Positions 39,642-47,647 of a DNA stretch of 64,000 nt are shown here, in pieces. The DNA is taken from the NCBI GenBank assembly GCA_016930695.1, contig JAFGGD010000049.1, positions 1 through 64,000 on the forward strand, written 5' to 3'. The first letter of the stretch is position 1, and each line of letters starts with the position of its first letter. Source of the DNA: Candidatus Eisenbacteria bacterium. Lineage in GTDB: Bacteria; Orphanbacterota; Orphanbacteria; Orphanbacterales; Orphanbacteraceae. The notes beneath the pieces were generated by a model. It saw only the letters and a program-made list of their open reading frames with translations, did not search any database and was not told where the DNA came from. Both the position numbers and the translations under genes were made by a program.

Positions 39642-40952
39642 CTACTGTTGGGTGGGCAGGTTCGGGAAAACCAACCCGGACTGCTCCTCCGGCTCGGGGG
39701 GGATCTCCCCCTTCTCCAGGTAATACAAGGTTTCCCGAGCTTCCATCGCCTCCCATCCGTAGGGAGCCATGCTGATCACCCGCTTCCAGTTTTCGATCGC
39801 CTCGTCGAAATCACCCAAACGGCCGAGCACGCGCGCCAGATCGACCCAGCCGGTGAGATAGTCCGGATCCACCTCCACCGCCTTCCGGAAGTAAGTTTCC
39901 GCCATCTCGAGGTCGCCCCGGTCCCTGTAGCTGATTCCCAGATTGCGCCAGGCGAGTTGGTTCAACGAGCCGAAACGGGTCGCTTTCGTGTAGGTCTCGA
40001 TCGACTTTTCCGGATCCTTCCGCATCCGGTAGAGAATCCCGAGCTGCATGTACGCCTCTAGGAAAGTCGAGTCGAGGTGAATCGCGTCGAGCATGAGCTG
40101 CTCTCCCTCGTCGAGCCGCCAGGCGTTCCTGAGCCGGAGTCCCCGAAAAACCAGATCGCCCAAATACTCCTCGGTCGTCCCCTCCAATGCGGCCCGGCGC
40201 GCCTCCTCCGCTTCATCGAGACGCCCCAGATCGGTCAGGACACGGGAGAGCAGGGTGAGGTAGTCCCGGTCGGTTCCGAGTCGGCTCCGAAGGGGTTCCA
40301 GAATCTTGGCCGCCTCCGCCGCATCGCCTTGGAAGTAAAGAGCGGCGCCCAGTTCCTTCTGAATGACCACCATCTCCGGATCCAGCTCCATCGCCCGCCG
40401 CAACTCCTTCTCCTCTTCCTCGTGCTCCCCGGCGGCGCGATGGGCGAGGGCGAGATGCAGGCGGGCCAGGGCGCGGTTCGGATCGAGCCGCACCGCCTCG
40501 GCCAGCGCCGCCCGTGCTTGAGAAACCCTCGTTCCTTCCAGATAGGCCTTGCCCAGTTCCTCATATCCGCGCGCGTAATCGGGGTTCTTCCGGAGAAAGT
40601 CCTCCATGATGCTGTACTTGACCATCGATTGACGGGAGAGGACCATGTGGACCAGCCGGACGGCGCGGTTGTCCGGTTCCCGCTCCGCCCAATCGTTGTA
40701 CTCCTTGCGAACCTTCTCCCTCTCGCCGCTGCGGATCCGCATCTCACAATAGGCGAGGTGGGCGTCCACGTCGCTCGGGACCTCGGCGATCCTTTGTTCG
40801 AGAAGAGCCAGCGCCCGTTCCCGTTCCCCCATATAGAAGAGATCCACCGCCTCACGAACCGGATCGTCCGCGGCCCCCGCCAGAGACGAAAACAACAGAA
40901 TCGCCAATAAACCGACGATCGCCGGTACGGTCGCTTTCCGGTCGGCCTTCAT
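39642..40952 (-). CDS. Periplasmic TPR-repeat protein
   Basis: A 436-residue exported protein with signal MKADRKATVPAIVGLLAILL (cleavage about AGA|A), then tetratricopeptide repeats across most of the chain. Examples are ARGYEELGKAYLEGTRVSQA, ALARLHLALAHRAAGEHEEE, EAYMQLGILYRMRKDPEKS, AWRNLGISYRDRGDLEMA and GWVDLARVLGRLGDFDEA. TPRs are protein-docking surfaces; no enzymatic motif is seen. ATG 40952 overlaps the sulfatase-fold gene stop (ATGA) and GGGAGGG precedes it. It is the last gene of a coupled four-gene operon whose three last members all carry TPRs, which suggests they meet in one complex. Confidence 0.88.
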   Translation of the reverse strand: MKADRKATVPAIVGLLAILLFSSLAGAADDPVREAVDLFYMGERERALALLEQRIAEVPSDVDAHLAYCEMRIRSGEREKVRKEYNDWAEREPDNRAVRLVHMVLSRQSMVKYSIMEDFLRKNPDYARGYEELGKAYLEGTRVSQARAALAEAVRLDPNRALARLHLALAHRAAGEHEEEEKELRRAMELDPEMVVIQKELGAALYFQGDAAEAAKILEPLRSRLGTDRDYLTLLSRVLTDLGRLDEAEEARRAALEGTTEEYLGDLVFRGLRLRNAWRLDEGEQLMLDAIHLDSTFLEAYMQLGILYRMRKDPEKSIETYTKATRFGSLNQLAWRNLGISYRDRGDLEMAETYFRKAVEVDPDYLTGWVDLARVLGRLGDFDEAIENWKRVISMAPYGWEAMEARETLYYLEKGEIPPEPEEQSGLVFPNLPTQQ

Positions 40953-43357
40953 CGCATCCCTCCCATCTGCGTTCGCGCGCTTTCGATATTTTTTCGCGCG
41001 GTCTGCGCGCTCGGCGATCGGGGGGCGGCGTCGACGGCCGCCTCCCAAGCCCGAACCGCTTCGTCGACCATACCGAGATCGGCATGGGCCGCGCCCAGGT
41101 TCAAATAGACATCCGAATCCTTCGGATCATACCGCAAGGCGATCTCGTACTGAACGATCGCTTGAGCGGGCCGGCCGTCCTCCCGGAGAAGATTGCCCAA
41201 CCCGAAATAACCCTTGGCGAAGCGGGGATTCCGCGTCACCGAATCGTGCAACAGCTCCCAAGCCGCGTCCCTCCGGCCGTGACGCTTGGCGGCTAGGGCG
41301 AGATTGTAATACGCTTCGACCAGATCGGGGTCCGCCTCGATCGCTTTTTTGTAATACGCGATCACCTTCTCCCACTCCTCCGTCTCTTCGTACAGGTTCC
41401 CCAGGTTCTGGTAGGCCGGGGCGAAATCGGGCCGGAGTTCGATCGCGCGGCGGAAAGAGCGGATCGCCTCCTCCCTCTCCCCACGCAGGCGTTGCACCGT
41501 GCCGAGGGCGCTGTAGGCGGAAGGGGAATCGGGATGGACGCGCAGTTCTTCTCGGAATTCCCTCTCCGCCGCGTCCGGATCGTCTTGAAGAAGCCGGCAT
41601 TCGCCGAGGCGGACGTGCCCCTCGGGGTACTCCGAATCGCGGGAGAGCAGTTCACGGAACACCTCGACCGCCTCGTCGATCCGGCCGAGACGCAGAAGCG
41701 CGTTTCCGCGGCTTCCCAAGAGAAAAAGATCATGGGGCCGGAGGGGGAGGATCGTCCGGTAGACGCTGTCCGCCCTCTCCCATTGCCCCATCAGCGCGAA
41801 AGAGTCGCCGATCGACTTGCGCACATCCGGATTGCCCGGATCCGTCTCGGACAACTGCTCCAGCTTGCGGAGGGCCGCTTCCGGTTTTCCCTCCTCGAGC
41901 AGATCCACGGCCGTGAAATACTCCCGGAGAATGTCGATCCGGTCTTTCGGGTCCGGTCGCTCTTCGACGCGGTCCGCGGCCCGCTCCTCATCGGTCCGCG
42001 TCATGTAACCGGGCGCTTCGAGCCGGGCGCGCTCCTCTTCGGAGATCTCCAGCCTCGCTTCCCCGCCCGCCCACTCCCGATCGCATCGTATTCTCTCCTC
42101 CAGGAGCGCCCGCAGCCGGTCCGCCGTCTTTGTTTCCCGGTCGATCAGGTTCCTCTCCTCCCCGGGATCGGCGACGAGATCGTAGAGTTCTTCTCGGGGG
42201 AGGAGAATGTATTTCCAGCGATCGGTCACGATGGAGCGGGCTTCGCTCCAGCCGTAGTCTTCACGGGGCGCGAAGGTTTCGGCGTAGTGTACCAGTTCGA
42301 GGGAAACCTCCGGGTCGACGAGGAGCGGGGCGAGACTGCGCCCCTCGGCGTCGGGAAGGGGAGGAAGGCCGAGAAGATCGAGGACGGTCGGGGCGATATC
42401 CACCTCCCGCGCCAGGGACTCCACCACGCCTCCGGGGCGCCAGCCGGCGCTTGAAAGGGGCCCGCGCGCGGGTGGGCGGATGATGAGCGGGATCCGAATC
42501 GTCGTGTCGTAAAGAAAAATGGCGTGGGTTTCCTCGCCGTGGGCGCCGAGCCCCTCGCCGTGATCTCCGGTGAGGACCACCACGGTCCGCTCCGCCAGGC
42601 CGAGGCGGTCCAGGGCGTCGGTCAGACGGCCCACCTCGCCGTCGACGTAGGCGATCTCCCCGTCGTAGGGGCGTTCCTTGTAGAGCGAGGCGAAAGGCTC
42701 GGGCGGATCGTAACGCCAATGAGGGTCGAAGAAGTGCACGAAGAGGAAAAACGGCGCTCCCGTTCCGTTCTCCTCCAACCAGGCGACCGCCCGGTCGGCC
42801 ACCTCCTCGGCCCGGATCTCCGCGAGGTGGGGATCGATCCCCTGCAGGTACGGAAGGCGGTCGTCGTACAGGTCGAAACCCTGATCCAGTCCGAACCGGG
42901 ACTCCATCGGATAGGAACCGACGAAGGCGGCGGTAACGTACCCTTCCCGTTTCACCCATTCCGCCAGGGTGAGGGCCCCTTCGGGCAGGCGGTAGGTGGC
43001 GTTGTTGCGGACGCGGTGGTGGTAGGGGTACTCGGCGGTCAAAAGCGAAGCGTGGGACGGCAGGGTGATGGGCGCCGTCGCCAGGGCCCGCGCGAAGCGC
43101 GTCCCCGCCGCGGCCAGATCGTCGATCCGCGGCGTCTCGATCTCTTCATAGCCATAGCATCCGAGATGGTCGGGACGGCAGGTGTCGATCGAGATCAGCA
43201 GGAGGGAAAGGCCGCCTCGTGACGCCGCGCCTCCGGTCGAATCGCCGGACCGGCCGGCCGCTCCCCGCCCTTCGTCCCGGTTCCCGTCGCCGCATCCGGC
43301 CGCCAGAACCGTGAGGCCGACCAACGCGAGGCGGAGCATTTTCCGGCTCTTCCTCAC
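40949..43357 (-). CDS. Sulfatase-fold lipoprotein with C-terminal TPR array
   Basis: An 802-residue lipoprotein: lipobox LAAGC with acyl Cys22, a low-complexity linker, a sulfatase/alkaline-phosphatase-superfamily domain at about 50-470 and TPR repeats at about 530-795. The metal Asp58 is in LLLISIDTCRPDHLGCYGY and the second site is LTGDHGEGLGAHGEE. The usual formylglycine motif (C/S-x-P-x-R) is absent: the aligned position reads ITLPSHASL, with Thr98 as the likely nucleophile, as in phosphoethanolamine transferases and phosphodiesterases of the same fold. So hydrolysis or transfer of a phospho-group is more likely than sulfate removal; this is inference. The start is GTG 43357, overlapping the glycosyltransferase stop (GTGA). 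Confidence 0.85.
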   Translation of the reverse strand: MRKSRKMLRLALVGLTVLAAGCGDGNRDEGRGAAGRSGDSTGGAASRGGLSLLLISIDTCRPDHLGCYGYEEIETPRIDDLAAAGTRFARALATAPITLPSHASLLTAEYPYHHRVRNNATYRLPEGALTLAEWVKREGYVTAAFVGSYPMESRFGLDQGFDLYDDRLPYLQGIDPHLAEIRAEEVADRAVAWLEENGTGAPFFLFVHFFDPHWRYDPPEPFASLYKERPYDGEIAYVDGEVGRLTDALDRLGLAERTVVVLTGDHGEGLGAHGEETHAIFLYDTTIRIPLIIRPPARGPLSSAGWRPGGVVESLAREVDIAPTVLDLLGLPPLPDAEGRSLAPLLVDPEVSLELVHYAETFAPREDYGWSEARSIVTDRWKYILLPREELYDLVADPGEERNLIDRETKTADRLRALLEERIRCDREWAGGEARLEISEEERARLEAPGYMTRTDEERAADRVEERPDPKDRIDILREYFTAVDLLEEGKPEAALRKLEQLSETDPGNPDVRKSIGDSFALMGQWERADSVYRTILPLRPHDLFLLGSRGNALLRLGRIDEAVEVFRELLSRDSEYPEGHVRLGECRLLQDDPDAAEREFREELRVHPDSPSAYSALGTVQRLRGEREEAIRSFRRAIELRPDFAPAYQNLGNLYEETEEWEKVIAYYKKAIEADPDLVEAYYNLALAAKRHGRRDAAWELLHDSVTRNPRFAKGYFGLGNLLREDGRPAQAIVQYEIALRYDPKDSDVYLNLGAAHADLGMVDEAVRAWEAAVDAAPRSPSAQTARKNIESARTQMGGMR

Positions 43358-45480
43358 TCGGGATTCTCCCTCCCGGCGACCGAGCCGATCGCCTCCTCGG
43401 CCAGTCGGATGTTGCTTCGGATCGGGCTCTCCGGATCGTACGCCAGTATCTTTTCCCAAGCGCGGATCGCCCCCTCGTTGTCCCCTCGGTGGAAAAGCAC
43501 CAGGCCGATATTGCAGTGCGCCGCGGAGTGGCGGGGGTTCAACTCCACCGCCTTCCGATACTCCCGGAGCGCTTCCTCCTCACGGCCCTGTTTTTCCAAC
43601 AGGTCGCCCAGGCGGTTGCGAAGATCCGCGTCCTCTCCGGCATCACCGATCCGCTCGCGGACGAGCGCCTCCGCCCCGTCGAAATCGCCCGCTTTCTCCC
43701 GGCTGTTCACCAGATTCCGGAACGCGTCTTCGTTCTCCGGCTCGACCGCCAGCGCCCGGCGGTACGCGTCCGAGGCCTTCTCGTACCGCTCCAGATCGAA
43801 GAGGGCGTTCCCCAGATTGTAATAGGCCGCCCCCCAATCGCCCCGAAGACGGAGAGCCTCACGATACGACTCCACCGCTCTTTCGTTCCGGTTCATGGCG
43901 TGCTCGACCACGCCGAGGTTGAGGTGCGCCTCGGCGAAGTCGGGGGCCACCCGGAGCGCGGCCCGGTAGCCTTCGGCCGCCTCCCACAAGCGCCCCTGCG
44001 ATTGATCGAGCCGCGCCGCGCTGTAAAGCGCGGTCCTATGTCCCGGGAACAATTCGAGAGCTTCGTCGTACGCCTTCCGAGCCTCGTCGACCCGCCCCAT
44101 CTCCTCGTAAGCCTGCCCCATTTGGGTCAGCGAGAAGGCTCGCGCGATCGTCCTCCCCTCGCCGGCCACCGGGCGGTTGATCAGGACGAAGAGGAGCGCC
44201 AAAATCGCCAACGTCCAGACGGTTTGGAACCAGCGCCACCGCCGCCACCCCGCCGCGATCCAGGCGAGCCCGAGCGCCGCCGGAACGGCGAAAACACCGG
44301 CGAAGGGGATCCGATAACGGGAGTGGATATAAAAGAGGAGCGCGGACGCGAACTGGGCGAACAGGAAGAGAAGGAGCGGCGCCCCTCTCCGCCGGACCAG
44401 GAGGAGAATCACGCCGACCAAGCCGAGCGGGGCGATCACGCCGAAGAGAAGGGGCGTGCGCCGGAGGATGTCCGTTCGCTCCTGGAAGAAACCCATGTCC
44501 ACGTTGTCCGGTATCTCCAGGTCGTTCCAGAAGAGAAAGGCCTTGCGCCCGAGGAGACGGAGATAACCCGCGGGGTGGGCGACGATCCATCGGAGGCCTC
44601 TCGTCATCCAATAACGGGACACCGCCGAGGGAGGGAGCGGCCGCCCCTCTTCCCTCTCGGCGATCCTCTTCGATTCGTGGATATTGATGTTCTCCGGCGT
44701 GGGAACGCTCGCCTCGGGGAAAGAGAAGACGCCCCGGGCGGCCTCGTTGTTCCCCATGAAGAAATTGACCCCGCCGTGAGAAGAGACGGGAACGAAATCG
44801 CCGCCCAGCACGGCGTTCCGGAGGGTGACCGGGAAGATCGCCAGGGCCGTGCCCAGCAGAAGCGCTCCGGCGGCGATCCCTCTCCGCCACCCCCTCTCGA
44901 TCGCGATCACCCAAACGATCAGGAGAGGGAGCAGAAGCAGGAGGTTCCCCTGAATCAGCGTGCCGAGTCCGAGAAGCAGCCCGCAGAAGAAAAGGGATCG
45001 CGCTGAACCTCCGGGCCGCCGAGCGAGAAGGCGGTCGAGAAGGAGCAGATTGACGAAGAGCCCGATCGCCGTCGGCAGGCGAAAGGTCTCGTAGAAGAGG
45101 GTGGGGCGGTAGAGCCCGCCGATCAGGAGGGCGAGAACGCCCGCCGTTCTTCCGCCGAGGCGGGAGGCGATCCGATAGAGGAGCCACAGCCCCGCCAGTC
45201 CTACGAGGATCTGGAAGACCGCCACCGGCATCGGGCGGGGACCGAACACGCGATAGAAAAAACCGAGTAGATAAGGATAGGCGGGATTGGTCGCGAAGAC
45301 GGGGAAGGGATAGCCGTCTCCTGCGGCGATCCGTTCGGCGATCTCGTGGTAGACCTTGGAGTCCGCCACCGGATGGTGGAAGAGGGGATGATCCGCCGCC
45401 TCCCGCAGGTAGGCGACTCTCCAGAAGAGGAGCAGAAGGAAGAGACCGCCGATCGTGAGTGAGCGGGCGCCGCGAGTCAT
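43354..45480 (-). CDS. GT-C (family 39-like) membrane glycosyltransferase with C-terminal TPRs
   Basis: A 708-residue protein. The N-terminal half has about 10-11 hydrophobic helices, with an acidic luminal loop after helix 1 (HHPVADSKVYHEIAERIAAG), as in ArnT/PMT-type GT-C enzymes that use polyprenyl-phosphate sugars. A periplasmic loop with GGVNFFMGNNEAARG follows. The C-terminal 270 residues are TPR repeats (ALYSAARLDQSQGRLWEAAE, AHLNLGVVEHAMNRNERA, AAYYNLGNALFDLERYEKA). It probably moves a sugar to a protein or lipid on the periplasmic side. ATG 45480 overlaps the beta-helix stop (ATGA), and it is coupled downstream to the sulfatase-fold gene. Confidence 0.85.
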   Translation of the reverse strand: MTRGARSLTIGGLFLLLLFWRVAYLREAADHPLFHHPVADSKVYHEIAERIAAGDGYPFPVFATNPAYPYLLGFFYRVFGPRPMPVAVFQILVGLAGLWLLYRIASRLGGRTAGVLALLIGGLYRPTLFYETFRLPTAIGLFVNLLLLDRLLARRPGGSARSLFFCGLLLGLGTLIQGNLLLLLPLLIVWVIAIERGWRRGIAAGALLLGTALAIFPVTLRNAVLGGDFVPVSSHGGVNFFMGNNEAARGVFSFPEASVPTPENINIHESKRIAEREEGRPLPPSAVSRYWMTRGLRWIVAHPAGYLRLLGRKAFLFWNDLEIPDNVDMGFFQERTDILRRTPLLFGVIAPLGLVGVILLLVRRRGAPLLLFLFAQFASALLFYIHSRYRIPFAGVFAVPAALGLAWIAAGWRRWRWFQTVWTLAILALLFVLINRPVAGEGRTIARAFSLTQMGQAYEEMGRVDEARKAYDEALELFPGHRTALYSAARLDQSQGRLWEAAEGYRAALRVAPDFAEAHLNLGVVEHAMNRNERAVESYREALRLRGDWGAAYYNLGNALFDLERYEKASDAYRRALAVEPENEDAFRNLVNSREKAGDFDGAEALVRERIGDAGEDADLRNRLGDLLEKQGREEEALREYRKAVELNPRHSAAHCNIGLVLFHRGDNEGAIRAWEKILAYDPESPIRSNIRLAEEAIGSVAGRENPE

Positions 45481-46664
45481 CGACGCTCCCCGAACAGGGG
45501 CGGTTCATCCGCGGCGGGCTCTTCGCCGCACAACGCGGTGTAGCATCCCGCCGCACCCTCTCCCCGGACGGGAGACGCGGGCCGGAGCCGCGGATCGGTC
45601 GCTTCGTCGCAGAGGAGAGGATCTTCCCGGCGGGCGCCGGCCCATGGTTCCACCCCTTCGGCGGGCCCGCAGGCGTGGAGCACGTTCCCTTCCGATACGG
45701 GCTCCGACCCGCCGTCGACGAACAACCAGGCGCCCGCGGAGCGGACGAGCAGGTTTCGGACGAGCCGTGCGCTCCCTCGGTTGTCGATTCGGATCCCCCC
45801 GGTGAGGGGACCGTAGTTCCGGACCAGCGTGTTCCTTTCGAAGAGGACGTCATTTTTCCAGGAGTAGAGAGCGCCGCCCATGTCGCCGCAGTCGTTCCCG
45901 ATCGCCAGGTTGCCGCGGACACGGGCCTCGTTCGATTGCAGGAAGGAGACCGCGCCCCCCCGCTTCATCGCCCGGTTCTCCTCGAAACGGTTACCGATGA
46001 CTTCCGCGGCGCATTTTCTCAGCACCGCCAGGCCGCCGCCGGAATCGGAGATGACCCGGTTCCCGCGGAACAGGTTCCCCCGTACCGTCCCCCGGGTTCG
46101 GTCGAGAAGACAGAGCCCGCCCCCGTGGAAGACCACCGAGTTGTTCTCGAAAATATTCGCTTCGGCCGTCAAGGAACATTTGTTAGCGGCGCATACGCCC
46201 CCGCCGTGGTATCGGGCGTAGTTATCCACGATCCGGTTTCCGCGAAGAACCGCTTCCACGCCGTTGTGAATGGAGACGCCCCCGCCGTTGCCGTCCACCC
46301 AGCCGTTCCGCACGGTGAAGCCGTCCAACACGAAGGAGACCCCTTCGCCGCGCGCGACCACCACCGATTTTTCCACGCCCAATCCGTCCAGCACGGTCGG
46401 CCGACGCACCGGGTCCCGGCCGCTGAAATCACGATCCCATCCGCCCGTCAGAACGAGGCTCTTCTCGATGATCAGGTTCTCCCGATACACTCCCTCGGCG
46501 ACGGCGACGGTGTCCCCCTCCGCGGCGAGGCTCACCCCCCCCGCGACATCCGGCGCGTCGCCGGGTACGCGGAGCGTCCGCCCCGAAGCGGGAACGGCGG
46601 CGGCGAGAAACGAGAGGAAAAGGGATAGGGAAATGAGGCGAGGAAATCGGTGGATATTCATCAT
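45477..46664 (-). CDS. Secreted right-handed beta-helix protein, operon leader
   Basis: A 395-residue exported protein. The signal peptide (MNIHRFPRLISLSLFLSFLA, cleavage about ASG|R) is followed by parallel beta-helix coils: DGLGVEKSVVVARGEGVSFV, GGGVSIHNGVEAVLRGNRI, GGGLCLLDRTRGTVRGNLFR and GGALYSWKNDVLFERN. It resembles the beta-helix protein at 25733 in fold but lacks the SWG tag; it ends in PPLFGERR. No Shine-Dalgarno is present before the paired ATG codons. Instead a TATACT box lies 6 bases upstream, which suggests a leaderless message. A TTG start 12 codons upstream is the alternative. First gene of the beta-helix, GT-C, sulfatase-fold, TPR operon. Confidence 0.83.
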   Translation of the reverse strand: MMNIHRFPRLISLSLFLSFLAAAVPASGRTLRVPGDAPDVAGGVSLAAEGDTVAVAEGVYRENLIIEKSLVLTGGWDRDFSGRDPVRRPTVLDGLGVEKSVVVARGEGVSFVLDGFTVRNGWVDGNGGGVSIHNGVEAVLRGNRIVDNYARYHGGGVCAANKCSLTAEANIFENNSVVFHGGGLCLLDRTRGTVRGNLFRGNRVISDSGGGLAVLRKCAAEVIGNRFEENRAMKRGGAVSFLQSNEARVRGNLAIGNDCGDMGGALYSWKNDVLFERNTLVRNYGPLTGGIRIDNRGSARLVRNLLVRSAGAWLFVDGGSEPVSEGNVLHACGPAEGVEPWAGARREDPLLCDEATDPRLRPASPVRGEGAAGCYTALCGEEPAADEPPLFGERR

Positions 46665-46670
46665 GAGGAG

Positions 46671-46700
46671 AGTATAACCCGGCCCCGGGAAGCCGGGCAA
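46671..46700 (-). promoter_or_regulatory. Candidate promoter giving a leaderless transcript
   Basis: On the minus strand: TTGCCC (46695-46700), 18-bp spacer, TATACT (46671-46676), then six bases to the ATG at 46664. Transcription would begin at or next to the start codon. The -35 is imperfect. Confidence 0.4.
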
Positions 46701-46715
46701 GCGCCCCCGTCAGGG

Positions 46716-46750
46716 CGAAAAGAAGCGGCCCGCGCGGGTACGCGGGCCGC
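46716..46750 (-). terminator. Rho-independent terminator of gene 46790-47443
   Basis: On the minus strand: a perfect 10-bp stem GCGGCCCGCG/CGCGGGCCGC (arms 46741-46750 and 46725-46734), a six-base loop, then TTCTTTT. It lies 40 bases past the stop codon and before the next operon. Confidence 0.8.
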
Positions 46751-46789
46751 TCGATCCAACCATCATGCGCGTCGGCGTTTCGTGGCTCT

Positions 46790-47443
46790 CTACCGGAAAA
46801 GCTTTTTGATGGAACCCCAGGACTGAGCCTCGGTCCCGGTGTTCTCGGGACAGGCCTGCCCGGCTTCATCAAAGACGACGTTCACACCCGCCGGCCAATA
46901 GAAGACCGACGTGTTGGCTCCATCGATAATGAACTGTATCGAGCCCTCGTCGGCCACCTGATACGTAAACGTTCCACAGGTCACTGGAGAACTCAGAAGA
47001 TTGCCCAGGCTCCAGTCCGTCGCCTGCAACATGAAGCAACGAGCCTTGGGATACGTAGAGCTGATGCTCGCACTGACGGGAATGGCTACATAAGGCGTGT
47101 GTTCGGACACGATGTTGACGGTGGACCAAGACGCGTAGACTTCGTATTCCCAGCTCCAGCTCGCCAAGTGGGTCGTGTCTTTGATACAGAAAACGCACCC
47201 ATAGGACTGAATGGTAGACCCCAGCTCGTCAAAATAAACATCGAACGTGAAATCCGTTCCCACATCCGATGCACCGTGCCAACGCCCCATATCGATCGTG
47301 TTGGTGATGCAGGTCCCGCTCTCGTCCGCGTCGAATCCGACGAATCGATCCGCCCAGGCGACACCCACGCAGAGACCGGAGACCAGGCAGAGGATGCCCA
47401 GGGCCATCGCGGTCCGCAGTCCGAATCCCTTCCAAACGCGCAT
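46790..47443 (-). CDS. Small secreted protein, cohesin-like pattern, C-terminal SWG tag
   Basis: A 217-residue exported protein: signal peptide to about residue 31 (VSGLCVGVAWA|D), a beta-rich body with several Cys and Trp, and the C-terminus TEAQSWGSIKKLFR. The body aligns by eye with the neighbour at 47648: FTFDVYFDE with VVDIYMMV, GCVFCIKD with GCIVGNFD, SWSTV with SWAAV, and QATDWSLGNLL with QATSWGGTDLL, ending in TFTYQVA with TLTFHAA. The order of strands is reminiscent of cohesin domains, at low certainty. ATG 47443 follows AAGGAG at 8 bases; a GTG three codons upstream is too close to it. Single-gene unit with its own promoter and terminator. Confidence 0.78.
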   Translation of the reverse strand: MRVWKGFGLRTAMALGILCLVSGLCVGVAWADRFVGFDADESGTCITNTIDMGRWHGASDVGTDFTFDVYFDELGSTIQSYGCVFCIKDTTHLASWSWEYEVYASWSTVNIVSEHTPYVAIPVSASISSTYPKARCFMLQATDWSLGNLLSSPVTCGTFTYQVADEGSIQFIIDGANTSVFYWPAGVNVVFDEAGQACPENTGTEAQSWGSIKKLFR

Positions 47444-47526
47444 GACAATCACTCCTTTTTAAACACGTAAAACGCCCATCTCGACGGTTTCGCAATCCAC
47501 CCGTTCCCTCGGAACAGTACGTGGCT

Positions 47527-47556
47527 ACTATAGATAAGCGTCCGAATCGATGTCAA
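47527..47556 (-). promoter_or_regulatory. Promoter of gene 46790-47443
   Basis: On the minus strand: TTGACA (47551-47556), 18-bp spacer, TATAGT (47527-47532). The leader is about 75 bases and includes TTTTACGTGTTT (47461-47472), also found in the giant gene leader. Confidence 0.7.
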
Positions 47557-47589
47557 TGGGAATTTGGAAAAAGCCCAGGCCCAACAGGG

Positions 47590-47623
47590 AAAAAAAAGAG
47601 AGGCGGTCCGAAGACCGCCTCTC
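47590..47623 (-). terminator. Rho-independent terminator of gene 47648-48193
   Basis: On the minus strand: an 11-bp stem GAGAGGCGGTC/GACCGCCTCTC closed by a TTCG loop (arms 47613-47623 and 47598-47608), followed by seven T. It lies 25 bases past the stop codon. Confidence 0.92.
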
Positions 47624-47647
47624 TCGTAGCATCTAGCCGAAGCAGAA

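Noticed and set aside
40949-43357. Annotation as an active sulfatase
   Set aside because: The formylglycine motif is missing; Thr occupies the position.
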